This document shows positions 1-6,579 of a DNA stretch of 9,578 nucleotides, piece by piece. How positions within the stretch are numbered: position 1 is the stretch's first letter; each line of letters starts with the position of its first letter. The DNA is from JAIRNF01 sp031550925. Its GTDB lineage: Bacteria > Bacteroidota > Bacteroidia > Bacteroidales > UBA932. The notes under the pieces are model-generated. The model searched no databases. It was not told where the DNA came from and saw only the letters and a list, made by a program, of their open reading frames with translations. The stretch covers positions 1 to 9,578 of the forward strand of contig JAVBOE010000007.1 of the NCBI GenBank assembly GCA_031550925.1, in the 5' to 3' direction. Both the position numbers and the translations under genes were made by a program.

Positions 1-72
1 CAAATAAAGAAAAATGCTTACTTACTTGAAAGGGTAGATTTTTATAGCGAGGCAGGTATATTTTTGCCGTAA
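1..72 (+). CDS. C-terminal end of an unidentified protein (5' part outside window)
   Basis: Frame 1 is open from the first base and gives 23 codons before a TAA at 70-72; the last residues read SEAGIFLP. The other two plus-strand frames hit stops early. A strong hairpin terminator begins 17 nt after this stop, which is where a gene end would be expected. The fragment is too short to assign to a family. It could be a chance open stretch, but stop position and terminator together make a real gene end more likely than not. Confidence 0.5.
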   Translation, partial: QIKKNAYLLERVDFYSEAGIFLP

Positions 73-88
73 ACAATGATATAGACTG

Positions 89-132
89 ATAACAAAAATC
101 CCCAGACTCACTGAGTTTAGGGATTTTGTTAT
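89..132. terminator. Bidirectional hairpin terminator between convergent genes
   Basis: The outer arms are ATAACAAAAATCCC (89-102) and GGGATTTTGTTAT (120-132), complementary apart from one bulged A. After a C/A mismatch, inner arms AGACTC (104-109) and GAGTTT (113-118) pair with one G-U wobble around a 3-nt loop. The AT-rich outer arms give a U-rich tract on whichever strand is read. It lies 17 nt after the plus-strand stop at 72 and 15 nt beyond the minus-strand stop at 148, so it can end transcription from both sides. Confidence 0.85.
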
Positions 133-147
133 TTATAAACAAGCTTG

Positions 148-1710
148 TTATTTCTTATCAACTACAAATGGTACAAAACGAGCCGAAAGATCGGGCGTAT
201 CCATATCTTTATCCAACGGATACATAGGGCGAAGAATACGTTTGTAGGGTAGCTCCTTTAGGTCTTGATCCACTCCGCCAACAGTAAGCGCCATTAGCCA
301 ACCTTTTTGCATCTCGTAAAGTTCCGGTTCCAAATAGCCGATTTTTACAACAACAATATCGGTATTACGGGCATCCAGTCCATGCTTGGTGAATTCGAAT
401 TCTTTATGGAATCCTTTTCTTATTTCGGTAACAATTACCGATATGCTACCAATCTTTACAACTACCTCAGAGTTGTTAGGATCATCGTATATTGATGTTA
501 CAGTGCCAGATAACTTTACAGGAGGAGCAAAGCGATCGTCAACTATAGCTCCGGCAACACCTTCAACATGGTTGCCTACTCCCGCCGCTTTTGCTTTTTG
601 TACAAACTCCTTATCAGGTATTGAGGCGTAAATAAGAGATGTCCCGTTTGAATGTTTGAACTCCTTCCGTTCAAGTAGCTTAGTAATGGTCCAAGTTACA
701 TCTCCTGCACCTCCTGCCGTTGGGTTATCTCCGGTATCACTGATAAAGAAAGGTCTTTTAGTTTTATCATTATTAAGGGCTTTTTCTAAACAGTATTCCA
801 GTGTACCTACAGGCGCTACAAAATCAAACTCGTGCCTTACGTTCCAAAAATGCTGCGCAAGCGATTCTGCTGTACTGCCCACCAGCTCTTTGTCATCTCC
901 AGTAACCATAACTACGGCATGGTTACGAGGCTCATCTGCCCATGCGTAGCCAATCCAAATAGCAGCATCAATAATGCCTTCTTGCGCTGCTGCAGGAGCA
1001 ACAGCTGCATAGAGCGATTTTGCAGGCTCTACACGGGTGCTGGTTTGCTCGCCTGGGAGCAATATTGGTACAGGTATCCAAGCCTTATATCCCGGACGAC
1101 CTTTGCCGTTTTCAAGCCTTTCGATTAGGTTCGTTGCCGCCCTTTCTTTCGACTCCATGGCATCTTCGTGAGGTGCCATTCGGTAACAAGTAATAAGATC
1201 GGAGTTTTCTGCTAAACGCCACGAAACGTTTCCATGCAAATCCATAGAAGTAGAGATGATAGGTTCTTTACCGATAACTTCTCTTATGCGGGTAATAAAA
1301 TCTCCTTCAGGATCATCTAAACCCACTACGCTCATAGCCCCATGAATGTCGAAAAACAGTGCATCGTAAGGCATGTTTTCCTTTAGCATGTCAAGTGTTT
1401 TGTTTACCAACGATTCGTATGTTTCACGAGTTACCGCTCCGCCGGGTGTAGAGTATGCTGTAAATGTAGGAAGCCATTCTGCCCTATCTCTCAAAGGAGT
1501 GCTATCTTTTAAGAACGAATATGAGTTGAGCAAATCCTGACCTGCACGTACAGTAAAGGCTTCTTCGGTAGTTCGTGCCGGAGAAAATGTACTAGACTCA
1601 ATTCGGATGCCTGCAATAGCAACACGCGGAAGCTTTTTTGTTTCATTGCAGCTTAACAATAGTAAGGTTACAAGGCCAGCGGCAAGAGTATTTATCAGCA
1701 TTTTTTTCAT
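148..1710 (-). CDS. M81 family (MlrC-like) metallopeptidase, predicted lipoprotein
   Basis: This 520-residue protein has the two-part M81 layout: an N-terminal DUF1485-type domain and a C-terminal MlrC domain. Counting from the ATG at 1710, ESSTFSP lies at 38-44, FFDIHGAM at 119-126, SMDLHGN at 155-161, APHEDAMES at 179-187 (His181) and SDTGDNPTAGGAGD at 324-337. The Asp and His residues in these motifs are the likely zinc ligands. The family is named for microcystinase C, which cleaves linearised microcystin, but most members have unknown substrates, so only a hydrolase role is claimed. The N-terminus is a lipoprotein signal: MKK, a hydrophobic run, then LLSC with Cys21. The enzyme should therefore be anchored in the envelope. 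An in-frame TTG at 1734 would add eight residues, but it lies inside a -7 promoter box, so the ATG is preferred. Transcription ends at the hairpin at 89-132. Confidence 0.88.
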   Translation of the reverse strand: MKKMLINTLAAGLVTLLLLSCNETKKLPRVAIAGIRIESSTFSPARTTEEAFTVRAGQDLLNSYSFLKDSTPLRDRAEWLPTFTAYSTPGGAVTRETYESLVNKTLDMLKENMPYDALFFDIHGAMSVVGLDDPEGDFITRIREVIGKEPIISTSMDLHGNVSWRLAENSDLITCYRMAPHEDAMESKERAATNLIERLENGKGRPGYKAWIPVPILLPGEQTSTRVEPAKSLYAAVAPAAAQEGIIDAAIWIGYAWADEPRNHAVVMVTGDDKELVGSTAESLAQHFWNVRHEFDFVAPVGTLEYCLEKALNNDKTKRPFFISDTGDNPTAGGAGDVTWTITKLLERKEFKHSNGTSLIYASIPDKEFVQKAKAAGVGNHVEGVAGAIVDDRFAPPVKLSGTVTSIYDDPNNSEVVVKIGSISVIVTEIRKGFHKEFEFTKHGLDARNTDIVVVKIGYLEPELYEMQKGWLMALTVGGVDQDLKELPYKRILRPMYPLDKDMDTPDLSARFVPFVVDKK

Positions 1711-1731
1711 GGATTGTAGTTTTTTGTTACC

Positions 1732-1739
1732 CAAAGATA
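1732..1739 (-). promoter_or_regulatory. Putative -7 promoter box for the M81 gene
   Basis: On the minus strand this reads TATCTTTG, an exact match to the Bacteroidota -7 consensus TAnnTTTG, ending 21 nt before the ATG at 1710. No TTTG was found at the expected 19-21 nt upstream, so only half of the promoter is supported. It decides the start: the upstream TTG at 1732-1734 overlaps the box and would lie before the transcript start. Confidence 0.45.
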
Positions 1740-1830
1740 TAATTTAATTGTAAATGTATTTTATTAATCAAATTTTTAAAGAACAGGTTAACGAATCAAT
1801 AAAAATTGTAACTTAGTGCAAATAACCAAA

Positions 1831-1835
1831 AGGAG
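1831..1835 (+). promoter_or_regulatory. Shine-Dalgarno AGGAG of the DUF2271 gene
   Basis: AGGAG ends 5 nt before the ATG at 1841. It is the clearest Shine-Dalgarno match in the window; most other starts have only AT-rich leaders, as is usual in Bacteroidota. It fixes the start of the DUF2271 gene and suggests stronger or different initiation there. Confidence 0.6.
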
Positions 1836-1840
1836 ATACG

Positions 1841-2383
1841 ATGAAAATACTAACCACTATGCTATTTATATTTTTAGCATTGGGCGTAAATGCTAAGGAT
1901 AGCAAAGGAAAGGTTGAAATAACAGTTTCATACGAACGTCAGGACGGTAGAGGCAGCAATCAGTATGCTGTTTGGATTGAAGATCAGAACGGCGATATAG
2001 TTAAGACATTATACGTAACCCGTTTTACAGCAAAGGGAGGATACATCAAAAGACCGGACTGTACGCCGCTTTGGGTAAGTAAGGCTAATCCTCAAGGCAT
2101 GACAAAAGAGCAAATAGATGGTTTTTCGGGAGCAACCCCTAAATCTGGAAACCATGTTTATACTTGGGATCTAACGGATAATGCAGGAAATAAAGTAGAG
2201 GCCGGAGAATATATGTTTGTTGTTCAAGCAACGCTATTGGGTAACTCTCAGGTTCTTTTTAAGGGATACATTTCTACTAAAGAAACCAAAGAAGTGTTGA
2301 TTAAAACATCTCCCGAATTTTCTTCTAATAGTTCTGAGAACAAGGGTATGATAAAATCTGTAGAGGCAAAATATATGCCTTAA
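1841..2383 (+). CDS. DUF2271 domain protein, exported
   Basis: The protein has 180 residues. Residues 1-18 form a cleavable signal peptide (MKILTT, hydrophobic core, GVNA before Lys19), so it should act in the periplasm. Residues ~24-160 match my memory of DUF2271: YAVWIEDQNGDIVKTLYVTR at 42-61, GGYIKRPD at 66-73 and PLW at 76-78. The later WDLTDNAGNKVEAGEY (109-124) is a FlgD-type immunoglobulin-like strand pattern. The biochemical function of the family is unknown. Elsewhere, as I recall, it sits near PepSY and ApbE flavin-transfer genes, but neither is present here. The ATG follows AGGAG (1831-1835) by 5 nt. The next gene starts 69 nt downstream on the same strand, with no clear terminator between, so the two may be cotranscribed. 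The family call rests on motif recognition. Confidence 0.8.
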   Translation: MKILTTMLFIFLALGVNAKDSKGKVEITVSYERQDGRGSNQYAVWIEDQNGDIVKTLYVTRFTAKGGYIKRPDCTPLWVSKANPQGMTKEQIDGFSGATPKSGNHVYTWDLTDNAGNKVEAGEYMFVVQATLLGNSQVLFKGYISTKETKEVLIKTSPEFSSNSSENKGMIKSVEAKYMP

Positions 2384-2452
2384 TACAATAAAAAGTAGCA
2401 ATTTAGATTAGACATAATAGTAGTATAATTATCACCTAAAACGAGAGTTGCC

Positions 2453-3151
2453 ATGAGAACGATTATATTATTACTCCTTATTTTACCCGTCTGTTGGAAT
2501 CTTAATGCTCAAGATCTAGTAGTCTCACGGGGCGATACGCTTAATAACATGGTTGAACAAAGCGTTCAATATGCATTTGAAGATTTTAGCGATGGTAAGG
2601 TTTTTTTTAAAGATGGAACTTCCACTAGAGCAAAATTAAACTATAATTACTTAGTTAGAGAAATGCTGTTTATAGACCCCGCGTCTAATCAAGTTCAGGC
2701 ATTAAGCGGTATCTCAGAAATTGCTACAGTATCAATAGGCAATCGTCGATTTATTCCTGCAGGGAGTGAACTTGAGTTTTTAGAAATACTAACGAAAGGC
2801 AGCACCTATTTAGCCGTAGAACGAAGAGCCGATGTAATATCCAAGGGAAAAACCGGCGCATATGGTACTACCAGCACTACCGCTTCTGTACAATCCCTAA
2901 GCCGCATTTATGGGGATGGTGCTAATATTGGATATACATTAGATCCTAAAGACAATGTGAATGTACGTGTGGAAAATCGTTACTATTTGTATGCTAATGG
3001 CAAAAAGACTTTTGTAAAAGGAGTAAAAACATTTACAAAAGCTTACCCTAATGGTGCTTCTCTTATAGAAAAATATGTAGATGACAATATGATTAGCTTT
3101 AAAAAAGAGGATGATCTTATAAAGCTTACGGAATACTGCGATCAATTGTAG
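2453..3151 (+). CDS. Exported hypothetical protein, 232 residues
   Basis: I do not recognise a named family with confidence. Residues 1-19 or 1-20 look like a signal peptide: MRT, a run of Ile/Leu, then NLNAQ. The Ala-Gln end is common at Bacteroidota signal cleavage sites, so the mature protein should be periplasmic or outer-membrane associated. No lipobox or later membrane segment is seen. Residues 48-76 (GKVFFKDGT, then LNYNYLVREMLFIDP) recall a loose group of Bacteroidota exported proteins with a 'feature made from a supplied ground' pattern of short beta strands, which is only an impression. Residues 135-165 are rich in Gly, Ser and Thr and may be flexible. RVENRYYLYANGKKTFVKGV-like sequence follows from 172, and the C-terminus is charged and ends in CDQL. 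It lies 69 nt after the DUF2271 gene on the same strand, which suggests a shared transcript. Confidence 0.8.
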   Translation: MRTIILLLLILPVCWNLNAQDLVVSRGDTLNNMVEQSVQYAFEDFSDGKVFFKDGTSTRAKLNYNYLVREMLFIDPASNQVQALSGISEIATVSIGNRRFIPAGSELEFLEILTKGSTYLAVERRADVISKGKTGAYGTTSTTASVQSLSRIYGDGANIGYTLDPKDNVNVRVENRYYLYANGKKTFVKGVKTFTKAYPNGASLIEKYVDDNMISFKKEDDLIKLTEYCDQL

Positions 3152-3182
3152 TAAATGTTATAAAAGGTTTTGTTTTTATTCA

Positions 3183-3190
3183 TACTTTTG
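3183..3190 (+). promoter_or_regulatory. Putative -7 promoter box for ung
   Basis: TACTTTTG matches the Bacteroidota -7 consensus TAnnTTTG and ends 18 nt before the ung ATG at 3209. The nearest upstream TTTG (3169-3172) is only 10 nt away, too close for a standard -33 box, so the promoter is only partly supported. Confidence 0.4.
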
Positions 3191-3208
3191 TAAAAACAGA
3201 ATAACAGT

Positions 3209-3877
3209 ATGGATGTACAAATAGAACCTTCTTGGAAAGAACATTTACAGGTAGAGTTTGACAAACCTTATTTTTCGGCTATTGTAGAATTTATTAAGCA
3301 AGAGATTGCCGATGGTAAGGTTGTTTATCCTCCTGGTAAGTTTATCTTCAACGCATTTAATAAAACACCTTTTGATAAGGTTAAGGTTGTTATTTTAGGT
3401 CAAGATCCATACCATGGCAAAGGACAAGCGCATGGTTTGTGTTTTTCTGTTCAGCATGGTGTTAAACCGCCACCATCGCTGGTTAACATATTCAAAGAAA
3501 TAAAAGACGATTTGGGGATAGACCCACCTAATCATGGTTGCTTAGAGAAATGGGCTGAGGAAGGAGTATTTCTGCTCAATGCAATCCTAACGGTACGCGC
3601 GTCAGAGCCCACATCGCATAGCAAGATAGGATGGGAAACCTTTACTGATGCTGTTATCCGTAAAATATCCGACGAGAAAAAAGGGGTTGTATTTATGCTA
3701 TGGGGTAACTTTGCTCGTGCCAAAAAAGCGTTGATCGATACTACCAAGCATTATGTACTAGAGTCGGCGCATCCATCACCCTTTTCAGTTACCCATTTTT
3801 ACGGTTGTCGTCATTTTTCTAAAGCTAATGACTTGCTGGTACAGCAAGGTCTAGAGCCGATAGATTGGTCGTTGTAG
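3209..3877 (+). CDS. ung: Uracil-DNA glycosylase, family 1
   Basis: Ung removes uracil from DNA by cutting the N-glycosidic bond, the first step of base-excision repair. The 222 residues match the family's usual length. GQDPYHGKGQAHGLCFSV occupies 64-81, with Asp66 as the catalytic water-activating residue. PPPSL is at 87-91, LLN at 122-124 (Asn124 should read uracil), and HPSPFS at 188-193 with catalytic His188. GCRHFSKAN at 199-207 is also typical. One position is odd: the usual HPSPLS loop has Phe192 instead of the Leu that wedges into DNA in E. coli Ung. All other catalytic residues seen are intact, so the enzyme should be active. coaD begins 42 nt downstream on the same strand and is probably cotranscribed. 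Confidence 0.96.
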   Translation: MDVQIEPSWKEHLQVEFDKPYFSAIVEFIKQEIADGKVVYPPGKFIFNAFNKTPFDKVKVVILGQDPYHGKGQAHGLCFSVQHGVKPPPSLVNIFKEIKDDLGIDPPNHGCLEKWAEEGVFLLNAILTVRASEPTSHSKIGWETFTDAVIRKISDEKKGVVFMLWGNFARAKKALIDTTKHYVLESAHPSPFSVTHFYGCRHFSKANDLLVQQGLEPIDWSL

Positions 3878-3919
3878 AGTGGGTATTCAATGTTTAAACT
3901 TTTAAACCACTTGTGTTGC

Positions 3920-4393
3920 ATGGAACAAGTTGTAATATTTCCGGGATCATTCGATCCTTTTACCGTTGGGCATGAAGCGTTGGTAAATCGCGCGCTATTA
4001 TTGTTCGATAAGGTCATTGTTGCTGTTGGCTATAATGTGGCAAAGAGCGGCTTTTTCAGCTTAGATGCCCGTCTGGCAATGATTCGAAAGGTATTTGAAA
4101 ATAATCCGAATGTAGAGGTTGATAGCTACGAAGGATTAACTATTGATTATTGTAAAAAGAAAGGGGTTCACTTTTTAATTCGGGGGTTACGAACATCTGC
4201 CGATTTTGAGTTTGAGCGTACAGTAGGACAAGTAAACAAAGCGATGGATCATAAAGTTGAAACGGTATTTTTACTCACTGCTCCCGAACATTCGTTTATA
4301 AACTCTACGGTTATCAGAGATATTCTTACTCATAAAGGCGATGCATCGGCATTTGTTCCTAGCGTAATTAATTTGAATGATTATATGAAATAA
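3920..4393 (+). CDS. coaD: Phosphopantetheine adenylyltransferase
   Basis: CoaD transfers AMP from ATP to 4'-phosphopantetheine, giving dephospho-CoA, the next-to-last step of coenzyme A synthesis in the cytoplasm. From the ATG at 3920 the protein has 157 residues, normal for the family. It starts MEQVVIFPGSFDPFTVGHEA: FPGSFDP is the nucleotidyltransferase signature and TVGH (15-18) holds the catalytic His18. RGLR at 88-91 and NSTVIRDI at 128-135 are the expected phosphate- and ATP-binding motifs. An in-frame ATG at 3890 would add ten residues that the family does not have, so the inner start is preferred. It follows ung by 42 nt and is convergent with the exonuclease gene. Confidence 0.95.
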   Translation: MEQVVIFPGSFDPFTVGHEALVNRALLLFDKVIVAVGYNVAKSGFFSLDARLAMIRKVFENNPNVEVDSYEGLTIDYCKKKGVHFLIRGLRTSADFEFERTVGQVNKAMDHKVETVFLLTAPEHSFINSTVIRDILTHKGDASAFVPSVINLNDYMK

Positions 4394-4415
4394 GCGTATT
4401 AAGATGTACGAATCA

Positions 4416-4471
4416 AGTATCACGACTAAAAGATTTTTTCTCATGATACGTGCATCTCACATCGTGATACT
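4416..4471. repeat. Inverted repeat in the convergent coaD/exonuclease gap
   Basis: AGTATCACGA (4416-4425) is perfectly complementary to TCGTGATACT (4462-4471) around a 36-nt loop. The right arm covers two bases of the exonuclease stop codon (4470-4472). Two alternative pairings exist: GTATCA (4417-4422) with TGATAC (4444-4449), and GATGTACG (4403-4410) with CGTGCATC (4449-4456, one G-U). There is no U tract directly after the long stem on either strand, so a role as an intrinsic terminator is possible but not canonical. Confidence 0.5.
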
Positions 4472-5240
4472 AGCTTCCCGCCATCATCTTCAGCCGTATT
4501 TCTGTAATAACGCGCTTAGTATCGAGCGTAAAATCTCCGTTCATCATCCAGCTGTAGTAGCTGCTTTCGTCTTTTAGTACATCTACAACACGACGACCTT
4601 TATGCTTTCCGAAGTTGAATACAGGTTCGTCTTTATCGTTAAATACAATACGTCCGGCATAATCTACGTTGCGTGTACGGGTAGAAAACTCCGATAGAGA
4701 AGCCATATCGTTTTCCAACTCAGGATAGCGGTCTAGCTGAGCTTTGAGCACCTCGTAGGTTGCACGGGTATCGGCTTCGGCGTTGTGAGCGTTGGTTAAA
4801 TCCTTTCCGCAGTAGAACTTATAAGCAGCAATCAGCGTACGTTGCTCCATTTTATGAAAAATGTTCTGCACATCAATCAACTTGCGTTTACGGAGGTCTA
4901 TATCTACACCCGCTCTCAAAAACTCTTCGGCAAGCATAGGCACGTCAAACTTAATGGAGTTGTAGCCTACAATATCGCAACCTTCAATAAAAACAGCCAA
5001 CGATTTTGCTATCTCCTTAAAGTTGGGACAATCGGCAACATCAGCGTTGGTTATACCATGTATAGCTGTTACTTCGGGAGGTATCGGAATACCCGGATTT
5101 ATACGGCGTATTTTTATGTCTTCGTCACCATTTGGGAAACGCTTAATAATAGCAATCTCTACAATGCGATCTTTGGCAACATCTACACCCGTAGCTTCGA
5201 TGTCGAATATTATGATGGGATTTTTTAAATTCAGCTCCAT
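4470..5240 (-). CDS. DEDDh 3'-5' exonuclease with ExoX-like C-terminal domain
   Basis: The protein has 256 residues from the ATG at 5240. The N-terminal part (about 8-170) is a DnaQ-type exonuclease. FDIEATG gives Asp13 and Glu15, HGIT is at 61-64, GYNSIKFD at 92-99 gives Asp99, and AHNAEADTRATYEVL at 151-165 gives His152 and Asp157. All five DEDDh residues are therefore present. The C-terminal part has FNFGKHKGRRVVDVL (208-222) and YYSWMMNGDF (228-237), a small domain like that at the end of exonuclease X. It probably trims DNA 3' ends in repair or proofreading, though its exact role cannot be read from sequence. A longer in-frame start at 5291 falls inside the dnaN terminator hairpin, so the ATG at 5240 is preferred. 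The gene lies directly downstream of dnaN, and I recall this pairing from other Bacteroidota. Confidence 0.92.
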   Translation of the reverse strand: MELNLKNPIIIFDIEATGVDVAKDRIVEIAIIKRFPNGDEDIKIRRINPGIPIPPEVTAIHGITNADVADCPNFKEIAKSLAVFIEGCDIVGYNSIKFDVPMLAEEFLRAGVDIDLRKRKLIDVQNIFHKMEQRTLIAAYKFYCGKDLTNAHNAEADTRATYEVLKAQLDRYPELENDMASLSEFSTRTRNVDYAGRIVFNDKDEPVFNFGKHKGRRVVDVLKDESSYYSWMMNGDFTLDTKRVITEIRLKMMAGS

Positions 5241-5271
5241 TGCTTCTGTTTTTGGTAGGGTAAAAAATTGC

Positions 5272-5307
5272 AAAAAGCTGATAGGAAGCAAGCCCTATCA
5301 GCTTTTT
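5272..5307 (-). terminator. Intrinsic terminator after dnaN
   Basis: AAAAAGCTGATAGG (5272-5285) and CCTATCAGCTTTTT (5294-5307) form a perfect 14-bp stem with an 8-nt loop. Read on the minus strand it starts 25 nt after the dnaN stop and ends in a run of five T. It should separate dnaN from the exonuclease gene, at least in part. Confidence 0.9.
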
Positions 5308-5332
5308 ACTCAATATAGCGCTCTCTTAGTTA

Positions 5333-6463
5333 CTATGCACCAATCATCATTGGCATTAACAGCATAACGAGGCTTTCGTTTTCGCTGTCATCTTCAAAGG
5401 GTAAAATTAACCCCGCTCTGGTTGGGTCTGCCAGCTCAAGCATCACGCTTTCAGAGCCAATATTGCTAAGGATTTCAACCAAAAAGGTTGACTTAAAACC
5501 AATCTCCATATTGTCGCCTTCGTACTGACAGCTTACACGGTCGTGTCCCGAAATAGAAAAATCCAAATCTTGCGCATACGATACCAGCTCGTTACCCGAT
5601 AGCTTAATTTTGATAAGGTTGCTGGCGTGGTTTGAGAAGTTTGATACACGGCGAACGCTGTTCAGCAGCTCTACTCTGTTTACAATAACCTTGTTGGGGT
5701 TACTTGTGGGAATAACCGAATTGTAGCTTGGATAAACACCTTCTACCAAACGGCAAACCAGCTTATAGGTAGGTAGCGTAAACGATACGTTCTTGTCGTC
5801 GAACTCTAGCTTAACGTTGCCGATTTCTTTTGGAAGAATAGCCTTTAACAGCGAAGCGGGCTTCTTAGGAAGAATAAACGCTGCTGCTGTAGGCATGCTG
5901 ATATCTTTGCGTTGATAGCGAACCAGCTTATGCGCATCGGATGCTACAAAGGTTAGCATTTCGGTAGAAAAATCGAAGTAAATACCGTTCATTACCGGCC
6001 TTAACTCATCATCAGCTGTGGCAAAAAGCGTTTTGTTAATGCCATCAGACAGTAATTCGGCAGGCATTTCAACTTCCTGGCGTTTTTCATCGCGTAGCTG
6101 AGGCAAGCTAGGATAGTCCTCCGGATTTGCCCCCGGTATATTAGACTTACCCGACGACCATTGTATTTCGACCGAAAGGGTGGATTTATCTACGGTAAAT
6201 GTTAGCGGCTGCTCAGAGAACTCCTTTAACGTATCGGTAAGCAGGCGTGCAGGAATTGCAACTTCACCTTCTTCTGTAACATTTTCAATAACTAACGAAG
6301 TGGTAAATGTTGTCTCTAAATCAGACGCCGTTATTTGTAAGCTGTTGTCACTTAAGCGAAAAAGAAAATTATCAAGTATTGGTAGGGTATTTTTTGAGCT
6401 GATGACCCTGTTAATAGATTGTAAACGGTTAAGTAATTCTGTACTCGAAACGACAAATTTCAT
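5333..6463 (-). CDS. dnaN: DNA polymerase III beta subunit (sliding clamp)
   Basis: The beta clamp is a ring-shaped dimer that encircles DNA and holds polymerase III and repair enzymes on it. The 376 residues cover the three expected clamp domains, roughly 1-120, 130-245 and 247-376. Recognisable features are the start MKFVVSSTELLNRLQSINRV, RPVMNGIYF (155-163), ASDAHKLVRY (174-183), EGVYPSY (241-247) and the C-terminal LMPMMI (369-374), which forms part of the partner-binding pocket. No dnaA or origin-like sequence is visible nearby. A weak -7-like TATATTTT lies upstream on the minus strand (6494-6501), with no clear -33 box. The 116-nt gap to the DUF4340-like gene upstream on the same strand has no clear terminator, so some readthrough into dnaN is possible. 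Confidence 0.97.
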   Translation of the reverse strand: MKFVVSSTELLNRLQSINRVISSKNTLPILDNFLFRLSDNSLQITASDLETTFTTSLVIENVTEEGEVAIPARLLTDTLKEFSEQPLTFTVDKSTLSVEIQWSSGKSNIPGANPEDYPSLPQLRDEKRQEVEMPAELLSDGINKTLFATADDELRPVMNGIYFDFSTEMLTFVASDAHKLVRYQRKDISMPTAAAFILPKKPASLLKAILPKEIGNVKLEFDDKNVSFTLPTYKLVCRLVEGVYPSYNSVIPTSNPNKVIVNRVELLNSVRRVSNFSNHASNLIKIKLSGNELVSYAQDLDFSISGHDRVSCQYEGDNMEIGFKSTFLVEILSNIGSESVMLELADPTRAGLILPFEDDSENESLVMLLMPMMIGA

Positions 6464-6579
6464 GGTTATAGTATTGTTTATTAGTTACTTGGTAAAATAT
6501 AGCGATGCATCCAAGCCTATGCTCGGAAAATGAATTCAAGTGTACGAACTTTTTACGGGAGAATCAAAAAAAGCACGGG

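Noticed and set aside
1711..1734. Eight-codon N-terminal extension of the M81 protein from a TTG at 1734
   Set aside because: The TTG lies inside a -7 promoter box, and the inner ATG at 1710 gives a normal lipoprotein signal (MKK, hydrophobic run, LLSC).
2424..2429. TATAAT, a sigma-70-like -10 box before the 232-residue protein
   Set aside because: Bacteroidota use TAnnTTTG instead, no -35 partner is seen, and such AT-rich hexamers are frequent by chance.
3890..3919. Ten-codon extension of CoaD from an ATG at 3890
   Set aside because: The family starts just before the FPGSFDP motif; the ATG at 3920 gives the usual length, and the extra residues match nothing known.
5241..5291. Seventeen-codon extension of the exonuclease from 5291
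   Set aside because: It would start inside the 14-bp dnaN terminator hairpin; the ATG at 5240 leads straight into the conserved exonuclease domain.
4842..5367. Long plus-strand open frames opposite the exonuclease and dnaN
   Set aside because: They lie antisense to genes with intact motifs, show no recognisable domain and have no start signals, so they are shadows of the real frames.
6464..6579. Possible terminator between the DUF4340-like gene and dnaN
   Set aside because: CCCGT occurs twice here as a direct repeat, not an inverted one, and the only inverted match near 6540-6550 is 4 bp, too short to call a terminator.
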